From Zea mays (taxonomy: Eukaryota > Streptophyta > Magnoliopsida > Poales > Poaceae), in contig NC_050097.1 in assembly GCF_902167145.1 (NCBI RefSeq), positions 45,120,095-45,184,094 on the forward strand: a DNA stretch of 64,000 bases, written 5' to 3'. The position numbers and the translations under genes were made by a program. Shown here one piece after another: positions 44,701 to 54,091 of the stretch. Positions within the stretch are counted from its first letter, which is position 1, and the number at the start of each line of letters is the position of its first letter. Below the pieces are notes generated by a model, which was not told the origin of the DNA, ran no database searches, and saw nothing but the letters and a program-made list of their open reading frames with translations.

Positions 44701-47550
44701 TGGAAAATTGGCTCTTCATGTCTTTAAATATGCATGGAAACAAATTTTGACTCCAACTTTATATGGTTTGTACATGGATGGACATTGGCAGGCTAGTATT
44801 TCATTTTTGTGCAGTTATTTGCATGAAGTTTATTTATTTTATGTTCAAATACAGCAAAAACAACAAAGCATTTTAGTTCCAAGCAATTTCGGGCAGGCTA
44901 GAGTTAAAACCCAATAGAAACCATAACTCAAGGTTCAAGCACATGGGTAACTGTTTTTCGTGTACTTCTGTTCAAGGCTATATCTTTGGGTACATTCCTT
45001 CCTTTTAAATCTTCTTTTTCAGTCTCTTTGTATGTCAACTTTGGTCTTTCGCTGTCTCTTGTCCCATTGCTATTATGCTTTAGGATTCCACTATGCATTG
45101 ATGCCTTTGAAAGTCTTCGTTGGACATGTCCAAACCATCTCAACCGATGTTGGACAAACTTTTTTTCATTTAGTGTTACCCCTACCTATCACATATATTA
45201 TCATTCTGGACTCCTACCTATCACATATATTATCATTCTGAACTCAACCCCTTCTTGTATGGCCACAAATTCAACGACCAACACAATATATGTATTTTTG
45301 CAACACTTATTTGCTGAACATATATTTTAGTATGTCAATATTTTGCACCATACTTTTAGTTTCCTATAGTCTTCCACCATAATTTTAGTTTCCTATTTAC
45401 TCATGTCCCACTTTCACCAACTACCAGTACATCGTCCGCAAAAAGAATACGTCGATAGATATTCCCTTACATGTTTCTTGTGACCTCACCCATCACTCAC
45501 GCAAAAAAGGTAAGGTTTCAAAGTTGACTCTTGATGGGCCCTGTTTGGTTCCACAGATTTAGTCCCTGTGACACCGAATGTTTGAATGCTAGCTAGAAAT
45601 ATTAAATATAGTCTAATTATAAAACGAATTACACAGATAAGAACTAAACGATAAGACGAACTTATTAAACCTAATTAGTACATGATTCACTTATGTGATG
45701 CTACAGTAAACATTTGCTGATCATAGATTAATTAGGCTTAATATTTTTTTTCTTGTCGTTCATTATTTAACTGTGTAATTAGTTTTATAATTAGACCATA
45801 TTCGATACTTGTAATAGGCATTCAAACATTTGATGTGACACATACTAAACTTTAGTCCCTGGAACTAAACACCCCCTATTATATTCGAAGAGTCATTTTT
45901 CTCCATTACTTGTTCTAACTCTAGTCATAATATTGTTGTACATATCTTTAATGAGTCTAACGTACTTCGTTAGAACTTTATGTTCATCCAAAGCACACCA
46001 TATAATATTCCTTGGTATTTTATTGTAAGCCTTCTTCGGGTCAATGGAAACCATGTGTACGTCCTTCTACTCCCTATGTCGATCCATCACTTGTCTTATT
46101 AAAAAAATGGCTTTCATGGTTGACCTTTTGGGTATGAAATCAAATTGGTTTATAGAGATCCTCATTATTTTTGTCAGGCATGATGCCCAATAACTCTCTC
46201 TCTCATAGCTTTATAGTTTGGCTCATCAACTTATTTCTCAATAAATAGTATACCTTTAAATATCTCTCTTTTTCTTGTTGATTGATATCGATATACTTCT
46301 CCAATCTACAAACATCTTGTTTGACCAAAAAATATGGTTAAATAACTTGGTTAGCCATACAATAGTTGTCTCTAAGGCATCTCCATGCCTCAACTAGGAA
46401 ACCATGAGAGCCCATTGTTTTACCGCCCTTCATCTTTTCGATGTCTCTCTAACCTTAGGTCAAGTAGTGTCTATGAAGAACAACTTTTTAGATATTTAGG
46501 ATTAATACTACAGAGAGACAAGGATATTGAATTATTGATGAAGATGTTAGTCATATAGTCAAAGTAGAGTGGATGAATCAAAGCAGTGTGGATGAAGTGA
46601 CGTCAAGCATCTAGCGTTATATATGACAAGAGCATACCATATAAGTTATTTGGCAAATTTTATAGGACGACGATTAGACCTGACAGACTGACACCATACC
46701 CGGATCCCCTCCTAATCCTTGTTTTATGTTCAAATGATGCAAATATTTGAGTTGCCAGCTATTTTAATACAACTTTGTACTGCATAACTGGTGATCGCTT
46801 TTTTATATGTTTCCATGAATATGGTACTGTGCTTTGCATACCTACATGCTGAATAGTGAATACTTTGTTAGATTACAGTGCATGCTTCTGCTTTTTGTAC
46901 TAACAATCAAATCTGTCTATGGAAAATTGTCTGTCTGAGAAATCGAGAATTCAAAGGTGGGCTTTTGGACTATTGCTTGAATCGTCTCCTCTAGCACGAT
47001 AATATTACGGATATGATATGCTTGAGAGTTCTTTGTACCATTATATATAGGATAGTGCAAAAAGGAAAATAACAAAGAATGTGTTTGTACCTTCACATGA
47101 AATACACTAGCTAGGCTAACATCTCTGCATACAACAACCCCCCATGTTTACTCGATTTTGTTCTCATATGGCTTGATATTCTTAGGAATACCATTGTATT
47201 CACCCAAAAAAGGTAGTTTGTTTTTCATCGTGTTAGCATGAATATCTTGCCCTCTGAATCTATGTAAAATTGTGCTGCAGCCTGCTGGAGGTCCGAGCAA
47301 CATCTCATTCAGTGAAGAGCCCGTAGTGAAGACAGCAAAGAAAATCCACAACCAGAAGTTCCAGGAGCTGACAGGTAACAACATCTTCAAGGAGGACGTC
47401 CCTTCCTCAGCCGAGAAGTCTCTGAGCTCTGCGAAGCTGAAGGAGATGAGTGGCAGTGACATCTTCGCCGATGGAACGCCAGCTCCCCGAGAATACCTCG
47501 GCGGCATCCGGAAGCCCCCTGGTGGCGAGAGCAGCATCGCGCTGATCTGA
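41741..47550 (+). CDS. DUF4057 / hematological-neurological expressed-like protein, 5 exons, 300 aa
   Basis: This is the one intact host protein gene. Coding exons: 41741-41860, 41963-42039, 42898-43027, 44293-44598, 47281-47550. All introns have GT...AG ends and the phases join without a stop. The protein starts MERAVPVRKPHTSTADLLSW, the family's typical N-terminus, and carries a recurrent short motif: SGSGIF (residues 80-85), RELSG (141-145), ELSGSDIF (165-172), ELTGNNIF (240-247) and EMSGSDIF (266-273). Two related ISF segments sit at 115-120 and 219-221, and the end is KPPGGESSIALI. No signal peptide, membrane segment or enzyme motif is seen; it looks largely disordered. Arabidopsis relatives are annotated hematological/neurological expressed-like, with no established biochemical role. 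Introns 3 and 4 are swollen by a solo LTR, LINE remnants and a MITE. The start is chosen by family similarity. Confidence 0.92.
43099..44039 (+). mobile_element. Solo LTR in intron 3, TSD CCATC
   Basis: A 941 bp sequence bounded by TATCGGGGAAATGATCCCCG (TG decayed to TA) and ...CAAAACACCGACA, flanked by CCATC at 43094-43098 and 44040-44044. A TATA-like TATAAAAAG at 43675-43683 and a 3' half with LTR-like downstream sequence indicate plus orientation. No internal region is present. The exact family is not recognised. Confidence 0.85.
44900..46440 (-). pseudogene. LINE (non-LTR retrotransposon) remnant in intron 4
   Basis: On the minus strand, 46130-45900 reads as a degenerate reverse transcriptase segment (RSTMKAIFLIRQVMDR, DPKKAYNKIPRNIIWCALD, YVRLIKDMYNNIMTRVRTS). 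45143-44928 reads as the C-terminal LINE tail (MRWFGHVQRRLSKASMHSG, DLKGRNVPKDIALNR). Multiple stops and missing parts make it inactive. A MITE at 45536-45876 interrupts it. This LINE type is common in grasses. Confidence 0.7.
45536..45876. mobile_element. MITE in intron 4
   Basis: Imperfect inverted ends: GGGCCCTGTTTGGTTCCACA at the left and ...TCCCTGGAACTAAACACCCCC at the right. The homology continues inward (AATGTTTGAATG at the left, inverted CATTCAAACATTTG near the right). The interior is AT-rich and non-coding. The flanks do not give a perfect target duplication. Confidence 0.7.
46490..46710 (+). pseudogene. Second LINE fragment, opposite orientation
   Basis: The plus strand reads a degenerate LINE segment (FRYLGLILQRDKDIE, RQASSVIYDKSIPYKLFGK, FYRTTIRPD), the part that normally lies between the RT and the C-terminal tail. 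It is inverted relative to 44900-46440. Confidence 0.55.
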
Positions 47551-48093
47551 TTGTCCTGGACTGCTTTAATTCGGACCGGCTGTAGCTCCCATCGCCACTA
47601 AAGCTCGCAGAGAGTGCATTTCTCGACCTCTCGATTCTCCATCCGTGTTGGGATCATAATTTATGTTGGGTATCGTTAGTCTAATATAATGTAGAGTCAG
47701 CAGAATCTGACTCGTATCGTCTGATACGCTGGTGTGTGATCTCGCATCTTTTATTGTTGCGACATTATTATGTTATATATTTGTACACCCGAACCGAAAC
47801 TTACGCAATAATTAAATTTTGGACTCATTTTCAGGGATTATGGCATCATAGGATGTTTTACTTGTGCTGTTGTTTGACGCAAAAGGTCCATACTCGTCTT
47901 CTATTTGCAACACCCAGTCGATGCTAAGGGTGAAATAGTATATAAACGCCAAAAATAATGGTGAAAGAGTAAGTAAAAACAAAAGAACCGACATCCCAGT
48001 TGATGTTAATGGCAAAACAGTATATAAGTCAATAATAGGAAGCATATATAAGTGAAAAATAAGATCAGGGTGATTATATGTAAAATAGACTAA
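47551..48093 (+). other. 3' flank of the host gene
   Basis: It holds the presumed 3' UTR of the DUF4057 gene. No unequivocal polyadenylation signal could be chosen among several AT-rich candidates around 47680-47820. From about 47925 degenerate AT-rich units (AGGGTGAAATAGTATATAA) begin; similar units resume after the Helitron at 53611. Confidence 0.5.
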
Positions 48094-48109
48094 TCCCTAC
48101 TACTCTATA

Positions 48110-49003
48110 CAGGGGCGGACCCACAGGGGGGTCCGGGTGGGCCCTGGCACACCCTAAGCTAGGCCCACCGGGGACCCCATCCGGCCATCCGTTCGCCCGT
48201 TCAGCCGACGCCTGACGTTCCAACTTCTCCGGTTCTCCCGAGCGTTCGGCTAATCGGCTTCCTCTTCCCAGTTCCTGGCGTCTGGCGAGTGCGCTGTGCC
48301 TGTGCGCGGCTGTTCCTCAGTTCCTGGCGGCTGGCGTATGGCCACAGGCCACCGGCGTCTTGCAAGGCTGCAACAGCATCTTGGCATATCGCTCGCCTGG
48401 ACGCCTGCTCGGTCGGCTCCAGAGCCTTCGGTCCTGCAAAGGCTGCAAGTCTGCAACACATCTTGCTCAGTCTTAAGACTTCAAGCAACCACATCTTGCA
48501 ACGGCATCCTGCAAGGCTTGCATGCAACGCCTACTGCCTGCGCTCACTAACGCTCGCGTGGAGGTGCCCTTCCCAGGGTACAGGTACGCAGGAACATCGC
48601 CCCTCTCGGTTGATTCACTGGTGACTAAAATATGAAAAAGCAGTGAGATATTGTCTCTTTTTTTCAATCATGCTGCAAAGAAACATAAGTTTATTGTGTC
48701 GACACCTAAAAAACAAGAGGAAGAGAGGATAAATGAAGAAATTGTGAATCCAATGCCATCTGCACTACCACCGCCAACACTTTATGATGTCAGTCGTCTT
48801 CCACATGATCCAAGTAAAAGACAACATATTGCAAGCTACCATGCTAATGACCATGATGCAATTCGAAGAACATATATTATTATTATTAGAGGTCCATTTC
48901 AACCACATGCACATGAATTTCCAAATAGGAAAATTGGAGATAGAGATCACCATTTTAATTTTGTTGCGGCACACCCTATATAAAAATCCTAGGTCCGCCA
49001 CTG
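48110..49003. mobile_element. hAT element inside the Helitron 5' end, TSD ACTCTATA
   Basis: The ends are CAGGGGCGGACC and ...GGTCCGCCACTG (imperfect TIRs, CAGNGGCGGAC). The 8 bp duplication ACTCTATA is at 48102-48109 and 49004-49011. The left two thirds is GC-rich sequence of unknown origin; the right third encodes a transposase N-terminal fragment. Confidence 0.9.
48651..48983 (+). pseudogene. hAT (TTF zinc-finger type) transposase N-terminal fragment
   Basis: A short open stretch, KKHKFIVSTPKKQEEER ... LPHDPSKRQHIASYHANDHD ... IRGPFQPHAHEFP, matches the N-terminus of plant hAT proteins that carry a TTF-type zinc finger (pattern HDPGKR...Y..NDQDAIRR.Y...GP.QP). It stops before the catalytic dimerisation part, so only a remnant is present. 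Confidence 0.65.
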
Positions 49004-49142
49004 ACTCTATAAGCACGGTGTGTAGGCGTCCACACCGTGCACCGTTCTGCCTCTCGCCCCCGACCACCTCCCTAAGCATCCCGGCAATCTTGCCCGACAA
49101 TCCCGCCCAAGATCGCCGCCCAAAATCTCGTAGGGCCATCGC

Positions 49143-49545
49143 ATGGTCGTAGCGCCCCGCGATGCTCCTAGCGACCCTAAACCCACCCCAGTTCCGCCGT
49201 CGCGTTACTCCCCCATCCCGCGACCAGCCGCCCCTGCCCCCGGCGAGACATTTTGGTGGCCAGCACGAGTTGGCCTTCTTCTCCGACTCCAGCGACGCCG
49301 CCGGCTCCCGCCACCCCATTCCCATGCTCATCTTCCTGGTGGGTACGCTGGCCCAAAACCTCGTCCAGCTCAAGGAGAAGCCCGCTGCCTCCACCCCTGA
49401 TGGGCGCGTGCGCACTGCGGCCCTAGCGGAGGCGTTGCAGATCCTGCAGGAGCAGGCGGCGCTCGCCTACCTCTGCGCCCCGTCCGAATCGGATAGCGTC
49501 GTGGATTTGTTCGTCGGGCAGTGCCTCAGTGGAGATGGTGGATGA
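49143..49545 (+). CDS. Unidentified GC-rich ORF inside the Helitron, probable captured exon
   Basis: Two frames are open in this GC-rich stretch. The more protein-like one (49162-49545) contains PMLIFLVGTLAQNLVQLKE, AALAEALQILQEQAALAY and SESDSVVDLFVGQCL, a hydrophobic and helical pattern. It lies upstream of the TIM9 piece and is likely another captured host fragment. I do not recognise the source gene. Confidence 0.3.
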
Positions 49546-49730
49546 TGGCGGTGGATCTCGTCTGGTTCGGATCGTTGTCGCCAGCCAGGTAAATCTGACT
49601 GATTCTTCTCCTTACCTGCTTCTCCTGGTGTGGATCTCGGCTCTCGACGAGTTTCAGGGGGTTGTTTGTAACATCTGACAAAATCTGTGGCGGCTGTTTA
49701 GGTGTTGGATCCGTAGCGGCGACGGCGACC

Positions 49731-49825
49731 ATGGATAGGAGCATGCTCGACGACCTGGATGGCCTCCCCGAGGAGGACAAGATGCGGATGGCTGCCATGA
49801 TCGACCAGCTCTAGATCCGCGACAG
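49731..49825 (+). pseudogene. Captured TIM9-like exon 1
   Basis: ATG at 49731 opens MDRSMLDDLDGLPEEDKMR, continues through AAMIDQL, hits TAG at 49812-49814, then IRD, and meets a splice donor (ACAG|GTTCGT). This is the N-terminus of the small mitochondrial intermembrane-space chaperone Tim9, which escorts carrier proteins to the inner membrane. Later exons with the twin CX3C motif are absent. The stop and truncation make it a pseudogene fragment picked up by the Helitron. Confidence 0.75.
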
Positions 49826-51467
49826 GTTCGTGCCATACCAACTCGAGCCCTCGCGCTTGCCCCCTACGCCACCTACTTGAGCCCTCGTGCTAGCCCCCTA
49901 CGCCACCTAGCCGTTCGCCGAGCGTCGAGTCCTCCCAGCCGCCTCCCGCTCGTCGCGAACTGCAGGCCTCGGTCATCCGGCGGTGTTCTTCCGACCTTTC
50001 GTACTGTCGCTCATGAATCACGTTCTGTCATGAATTTGTATGCAGTAGCTAGAACTAGAATGCCTGCGAATTAGTCTGCCTTCTGTTTTTATTCATCGGA
50101 GCCAGGTTACGATATGGTGGTAGTAGCTGTGATGAGCACTGCTTTCTTCTGACACCTCTTGTATGAGCAGAGACTTCGTTCCCTCCGTTGAGCAGATTCA
50201 ACAACTCTTTGAGCTCCTCCCTCGCTTTTTTTCTGAGCTAACCTGGCCATTTGCTCCGGAATTTAGCATTTTATTATGAGTTTGTGAGATCGTAGTTCTT
50301 TACTTTTTCTTAGATGACGTCGACTGTGTTGTGACGAGCTACTCCTTATTTCTGACACCTTGTGTGAGCCTTGAGCAGACTAGCAACTCTCTGGATCATT
50401 AATTTCGTTTGCTATTCTTGATATTCCCTTTGTTTAATTAGTGAATTTGCATCAGAGGATGAAAGCTTGAAACAATCTTAGGACACCTTCTGACACAGCT
50501 CATCACATCACGCTGTGAATGAGAAGGCAATTCTTGTCTTTCTTTCTTTTTCACTGGACAGACATTTTATCAGTAGCAATAAGATCCGATTGATGCTGCA
50601 TCAAAAGCTTGTCATACAGACATGATATTATTGAAAAAAACATCTGTCTTACATATGCATTGCAGGTAACGTTTTCCCGCCTAAAGCTATTGTATTATTT
50701 CTTATAAATTCCGACTTCATTTGCTTGCATTTACCACCGGAGATGCACTTGTGATCAATTCATTTTTCATTGAATTTTCCTTTTTTATACATTTAGTTTT
50801 CGTAGTAAGCTGCAGTTTTCATACTACTCAATGAATATCCCTTCTGATTTACAAAGCAGCCTAATTATGTGCACGTGTTAAAAGAACTAATTTCTGGTTA
50901 ATTCCGACTTCATTTGCTTGCATATACCAGCTGCTTAGTTTATTCATTCCAAACAGCACAAGTGGCCCTGGATTTGAATAAATGTGGGGCTGCTAAAGAA
51001 ACAGACCTTGTTTGATGTTGGTGGAGGTTAATTTTAACAATATGGCACTAGGCACTTCGGCAAACTCTGGTCTGTTTCATCACATACTGAATGAACTTCG
51101 AGTCTCTCTTGTCATTAAGTGTTTATATTTAGAGCTCTATTATTTTAAGGATTTCTCACCTATTCAAACTCACTGTTCTAGGGTTATTCCTCCTTGTTGA
51201 TAGCAATGTGTTCTTGTGACGACGAAGAGGCACTTTCCAAATGTATGAACCTAGGTGCATGCTTCCATGTGATGAAGCCACTAGACAGAAGAAGCTTCAG
51301 TATTCTGTGGCACCAATCACCGTAACACAAGTCTAAAAAGGCAGCACCTCAAGGATCGAGTCTCAATAATAGTACCAAAAATAGAATGGTTTCACCATCT
51401 ACTGAAAAGCCTAAGGAAGTGCTTATTCTAGAGACAAACAGTTATATGTTCCTGAAAGAAATGGACG

Positions 51468-52624
51468 GCAAGAAAGGTTTGTGGCCCCCATACACTTTAG
51501 AGTACATGCGTGAGTGACCGCCGCTACAATTTCTAAAGTCTTGTGTTGATTGGGTTGCTTAAATTTGCTGTACTCCGTGCTTTTATACTGAACCATCAGT
51601 GTTAATGTGCTATGCCTTTGTGTTCTTGTTGGTAGGATCTATGGAACGAGTTCACGACGTCAGACTTAGCGAGAACGATGCAGGTTAAGGGGTGGGTATG
51701 TGTTGTTTCAGCTGAGTTAATTGGGGACTGGTTGTAGGCGGAGATGTTGGTGCTCTTCTAATCCCCCACGAGGTTCGCCCTATTCAAGGTGCTCCATGAG
51801 GGGAAGCTCGACAAGGTCGAGGTGAGAGACCGCCACTGCAATTTCTAAAGTCCGGTGTTGATTGGGTTCCTTTAATTTTCTCTATTCTGTGCTTTTATAT
51901 TGAACCATCAGTGCTAATGTGCTATGTCTTTATGTTCTTGTTGACAGGATATATGGAAGGAGTTTACGGCGTTGGACACGACGAGAAAGGTTTGTGATCC
52001 CCTTACACTTCAGAGTGTACATGCGTTTTTTCCGAAGTCCCAGTGTCAGTGTAGTATCAGTCACAACATGACATTATGTGTTTATCATTTTGAACAAATG
52101 GTACCGATTTAAGTATCTAACTAACTCTTTTATTTAGTTGGAACATTGTGGACGTAGCCACTAGATATGGACTTTTACTTTACTTAAGGTAGCTTACCTG
52201 GATATGTTTCATAACGTGTTTTCTATAAGTCGTTTCAAATATTTTGCATTTCAAGCTACAAAATGGCAATAGATTTGTGTTGCTATTTCATGCTGATACC
52301 CATTATATGCACATATGGATTAAGTCACTTGGAAATCATTCATACTATTGCCCCTAACAAACGTATTATTTTTGTTCAAATGCAAAATAAGGAATAAGAA
52401 TAAAACTTGTTCGTCGCTTTTGTACCTTTATTAGTTTTTTGTTCTGATTAATAACATTGAACTTTCATGTAGGTGGTTGAGCTAGGCTTTCAACAAGTTT
52501 GAGAACACATCTGACACCCTATCGGCCAGAGGTAACCCTGATTATTGATAGCAAGCCTACCAAGGATTTGCACAAGCTCTTGTAGAAACATTGTGACTTG
52601 TGAGGGTGAAACATTAGCAGTAGC
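51468..52624 (+). pseudogene. Captured, rearranged NOP58/NOP5-like 5' exons
   Basis: These pieces resemble the N-terminus of the box C/D snoRNP core protein NOP58. Exon 1 is 51744-51821 (MLVLF, TAA at 51759, then SPTRFALFKVLHEGKLDKVE). Exon 2 is 51948-51989 (DIWKEFTALDTTRK). Exon 3 is about 52473-52624 (VVEL, then broken by stops and shifts, ending CEGETLAVA). A second intron 1 + exon 2 copy lies upstream at 51510-51677 (DLWNEFTTSDLART), 312 bp away, preceded by an intron 2-like start (51470-51509). Splice sites are still visible. The rest of NOP58 (NOP domain, KKE tail) is absent, so it is not functional. Confidence 0.75.
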
Positions 52625-53166
52625 CGAAAATGGTTCAGTTCTGGATTTGTATTTATTTGTCGCAGATGGAAGTGGTGTCCCTCCTGGAACTGTGCCTAAA
52701 ATATGTAAACATGTCAAGGATCTGGTATGGTATGTATGAATGTATTCTTCAGTAACATATAAATCATAGACAACATTTTAGTAAGTTGATTTCTTTTACA
52801 AATACTTTTTGTTTTGGTTATTCAAAGCAACATTTCACCAAACGCCATGTAACAGAAAACATTAATTGTTTCATTGTGTTGCATTGTTCGTGAGACATTG
52901 AGGTCGATAATATATGTTCAGCCTATTCAATTTGCTTTAATCTGTACCGGCTTCTATAGTGTTTTGTCTCTATGAATGACAGTTGCAGCAGTCCAAATAA
53001 CTGGCTTTAATCTAAAGCGAATAGCCTAGTTGTGTTCGTTTTTATGTGATTGTTGTGCACTAACATTTTATCGAATATTTTGTATGTCGTTGCTTTAATA
53101 CTGCCATTTATAATTTTGTAATGGACCTTTTGCATATGAAAATTTATTTATATTCCTTTTTACTAG

Positions 53167-53230
53167 GGAGATTTACAACAACAACATAAGTGAGATAATA
53201 CCTCCTAAACTGGGGAACCTGACTAACCTG
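53167..53230 (+). pseudogene. Captured LRR exon, receptor-kinase-like
   Basis: Between an acceptor-like TTTTACTAG and a donor-like CTG|GTCAGT lies one leucine-rich repeat (YNNNISEIIPPKLGNLTNL), matching the plant LRR pattern of SERK-type receptors (NNISGxIPxxLGNLTNL). Only one repeat is present, so it is a captured exon. Confidence 0.55.
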
Positions 53231-53610
53231 GTCAGTTGTATATTCCACTCTTTTTTATTAGTGAATAAAGATATCCAAAATACCTGAAATGCACTACCTC
53301 TACTTTATTATTTGGTTTTTATGATGAAAACTTTTTCTTTTCTGGTTTTATTGTGACTGTAGTATAAGACAGCATGGGCTCTCTCGAATATTGTCTCTGC
53401 GGAGGACGCCATTGTCAGTTGTAAATATTGGTGGTATATTAGGAAACAAATTATCCCTATTTGAGTTGCGCACATATTTCATGTTATTAGTGTGAATTTG
53501 TGAGATATTGAGTTTGATGATATATATGTTGTTCATTTTCATGTGATCGTAATGCACTAACAGTTATCGAATAATTTATACGCCGTCGCAACGCACGGGC
53601 ACATACCTAG

Positions 53611-54009
53611 TGTTAAGGATAAAACAGTACATAAGTAAAAACTAAGAGTTAAATAGTAAATAAATAAAAGGAAAAGAAACGATCCCACCGGAAGTTCAAA
53701 CTAAAGGGTTAAATAGTAATTAAATAAAGAAAAAGAAACTAAGAGTTCGAACTAAAGCATTAAATAATAAATAAGAGTAGGTGTTAAAATAAAAGATTAA
53801 ATATTAAATAAATAAAAAGGAGAACAGATAGACCAACAAGTCAATAATAAGGGGTATATATAATTTAAAAATAAGATAAGGATGGCTTAAGTAAAAACTA
53901 AGGGTTAAATAGTAAACAAATAAAAATAAAATAAATATTCCCGTCTAAAGTTTTAAATAGTAAATAAAGAAAGACAAAAAGAAACTAAGGGTTCAAACAG
54001 GAAATTAAT
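53611..54009. repeat. Degenerate AT-rich tandem repeats
   Basis: Imperfect copies of a unit like AAGGGTTAAATAGTAAATAAA recur about every 25-80 bases. Similar units lie before the Helitron (47925-48090), so the Helitron appears to have inserted into this repeat tract. Confidence 0.6.
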
Positions 54010-54016
54010 AAAAAAA
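54010..54016 (-). terminator. RNA polymerase III terminator
   Basis: Seven A residues on the plus strand, i.e. a T7 run on the minus strand, two bases past the 3' end of the tRNA. Confidence 0.85.
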
Positions 54017-54018
54017 TA

Positions 54019-54091
54019 CGACTCTGCTGGGGATCGAACCCAGAATCTCTGGTTCCGTAGACCAGCGCCTTATCCATTGGGCCACAGAGTC
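54019..54091 (-). tRNA. tRNA-Arg(ACG)
   Basis: The minus strand folds as a full cloverleaf: acceptor GACTCTG paired with CAGAGTC, D arm with TGGCCCAATGG (A box), anticodon stem CTGGT/ACCAG around loop CTACGGA (anticodon ACG, reading CGU and, after A-to-I editing, CGC/CGA), and T arm CTGGG-TTCGATC-CCCAG (B box GGTTCGATCCC). There is no intron. The discriminator base is G. The copy looks functional. Confidence 0.95.

Larger units (their letters stand above)
48094..53610 (+). mobile_element. Helitron carrying host gene fragments
   Basis: The 5' end TCCCTACTACTCTATA begins after a host A (48093). The 3' end GCAACGCACGGGCACATACCTAG is followed by a host T (53611), so insertion was between A and T, with TC and CTRR termini and a short hairpin (CCGT...ACGG) before the end, as in maize Helitrons. 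A hAT splits the first 16 bases. The interior carries exon-intron pieces resembling TIM9, NOP58 and an LRR receptor, plus an unidentified ORF, all in plus orientation. No Rep/helicase gene is seen, so it is non-autonomous. Confidence 0.85.

Noticed and set aside
52625..52739. Open frame following the NOP58 fragment (VADGSGVPPGTVPKICKHV)
   Set aside because: It may be a further captured exon, but it is short and I cannot tie it to a gene.
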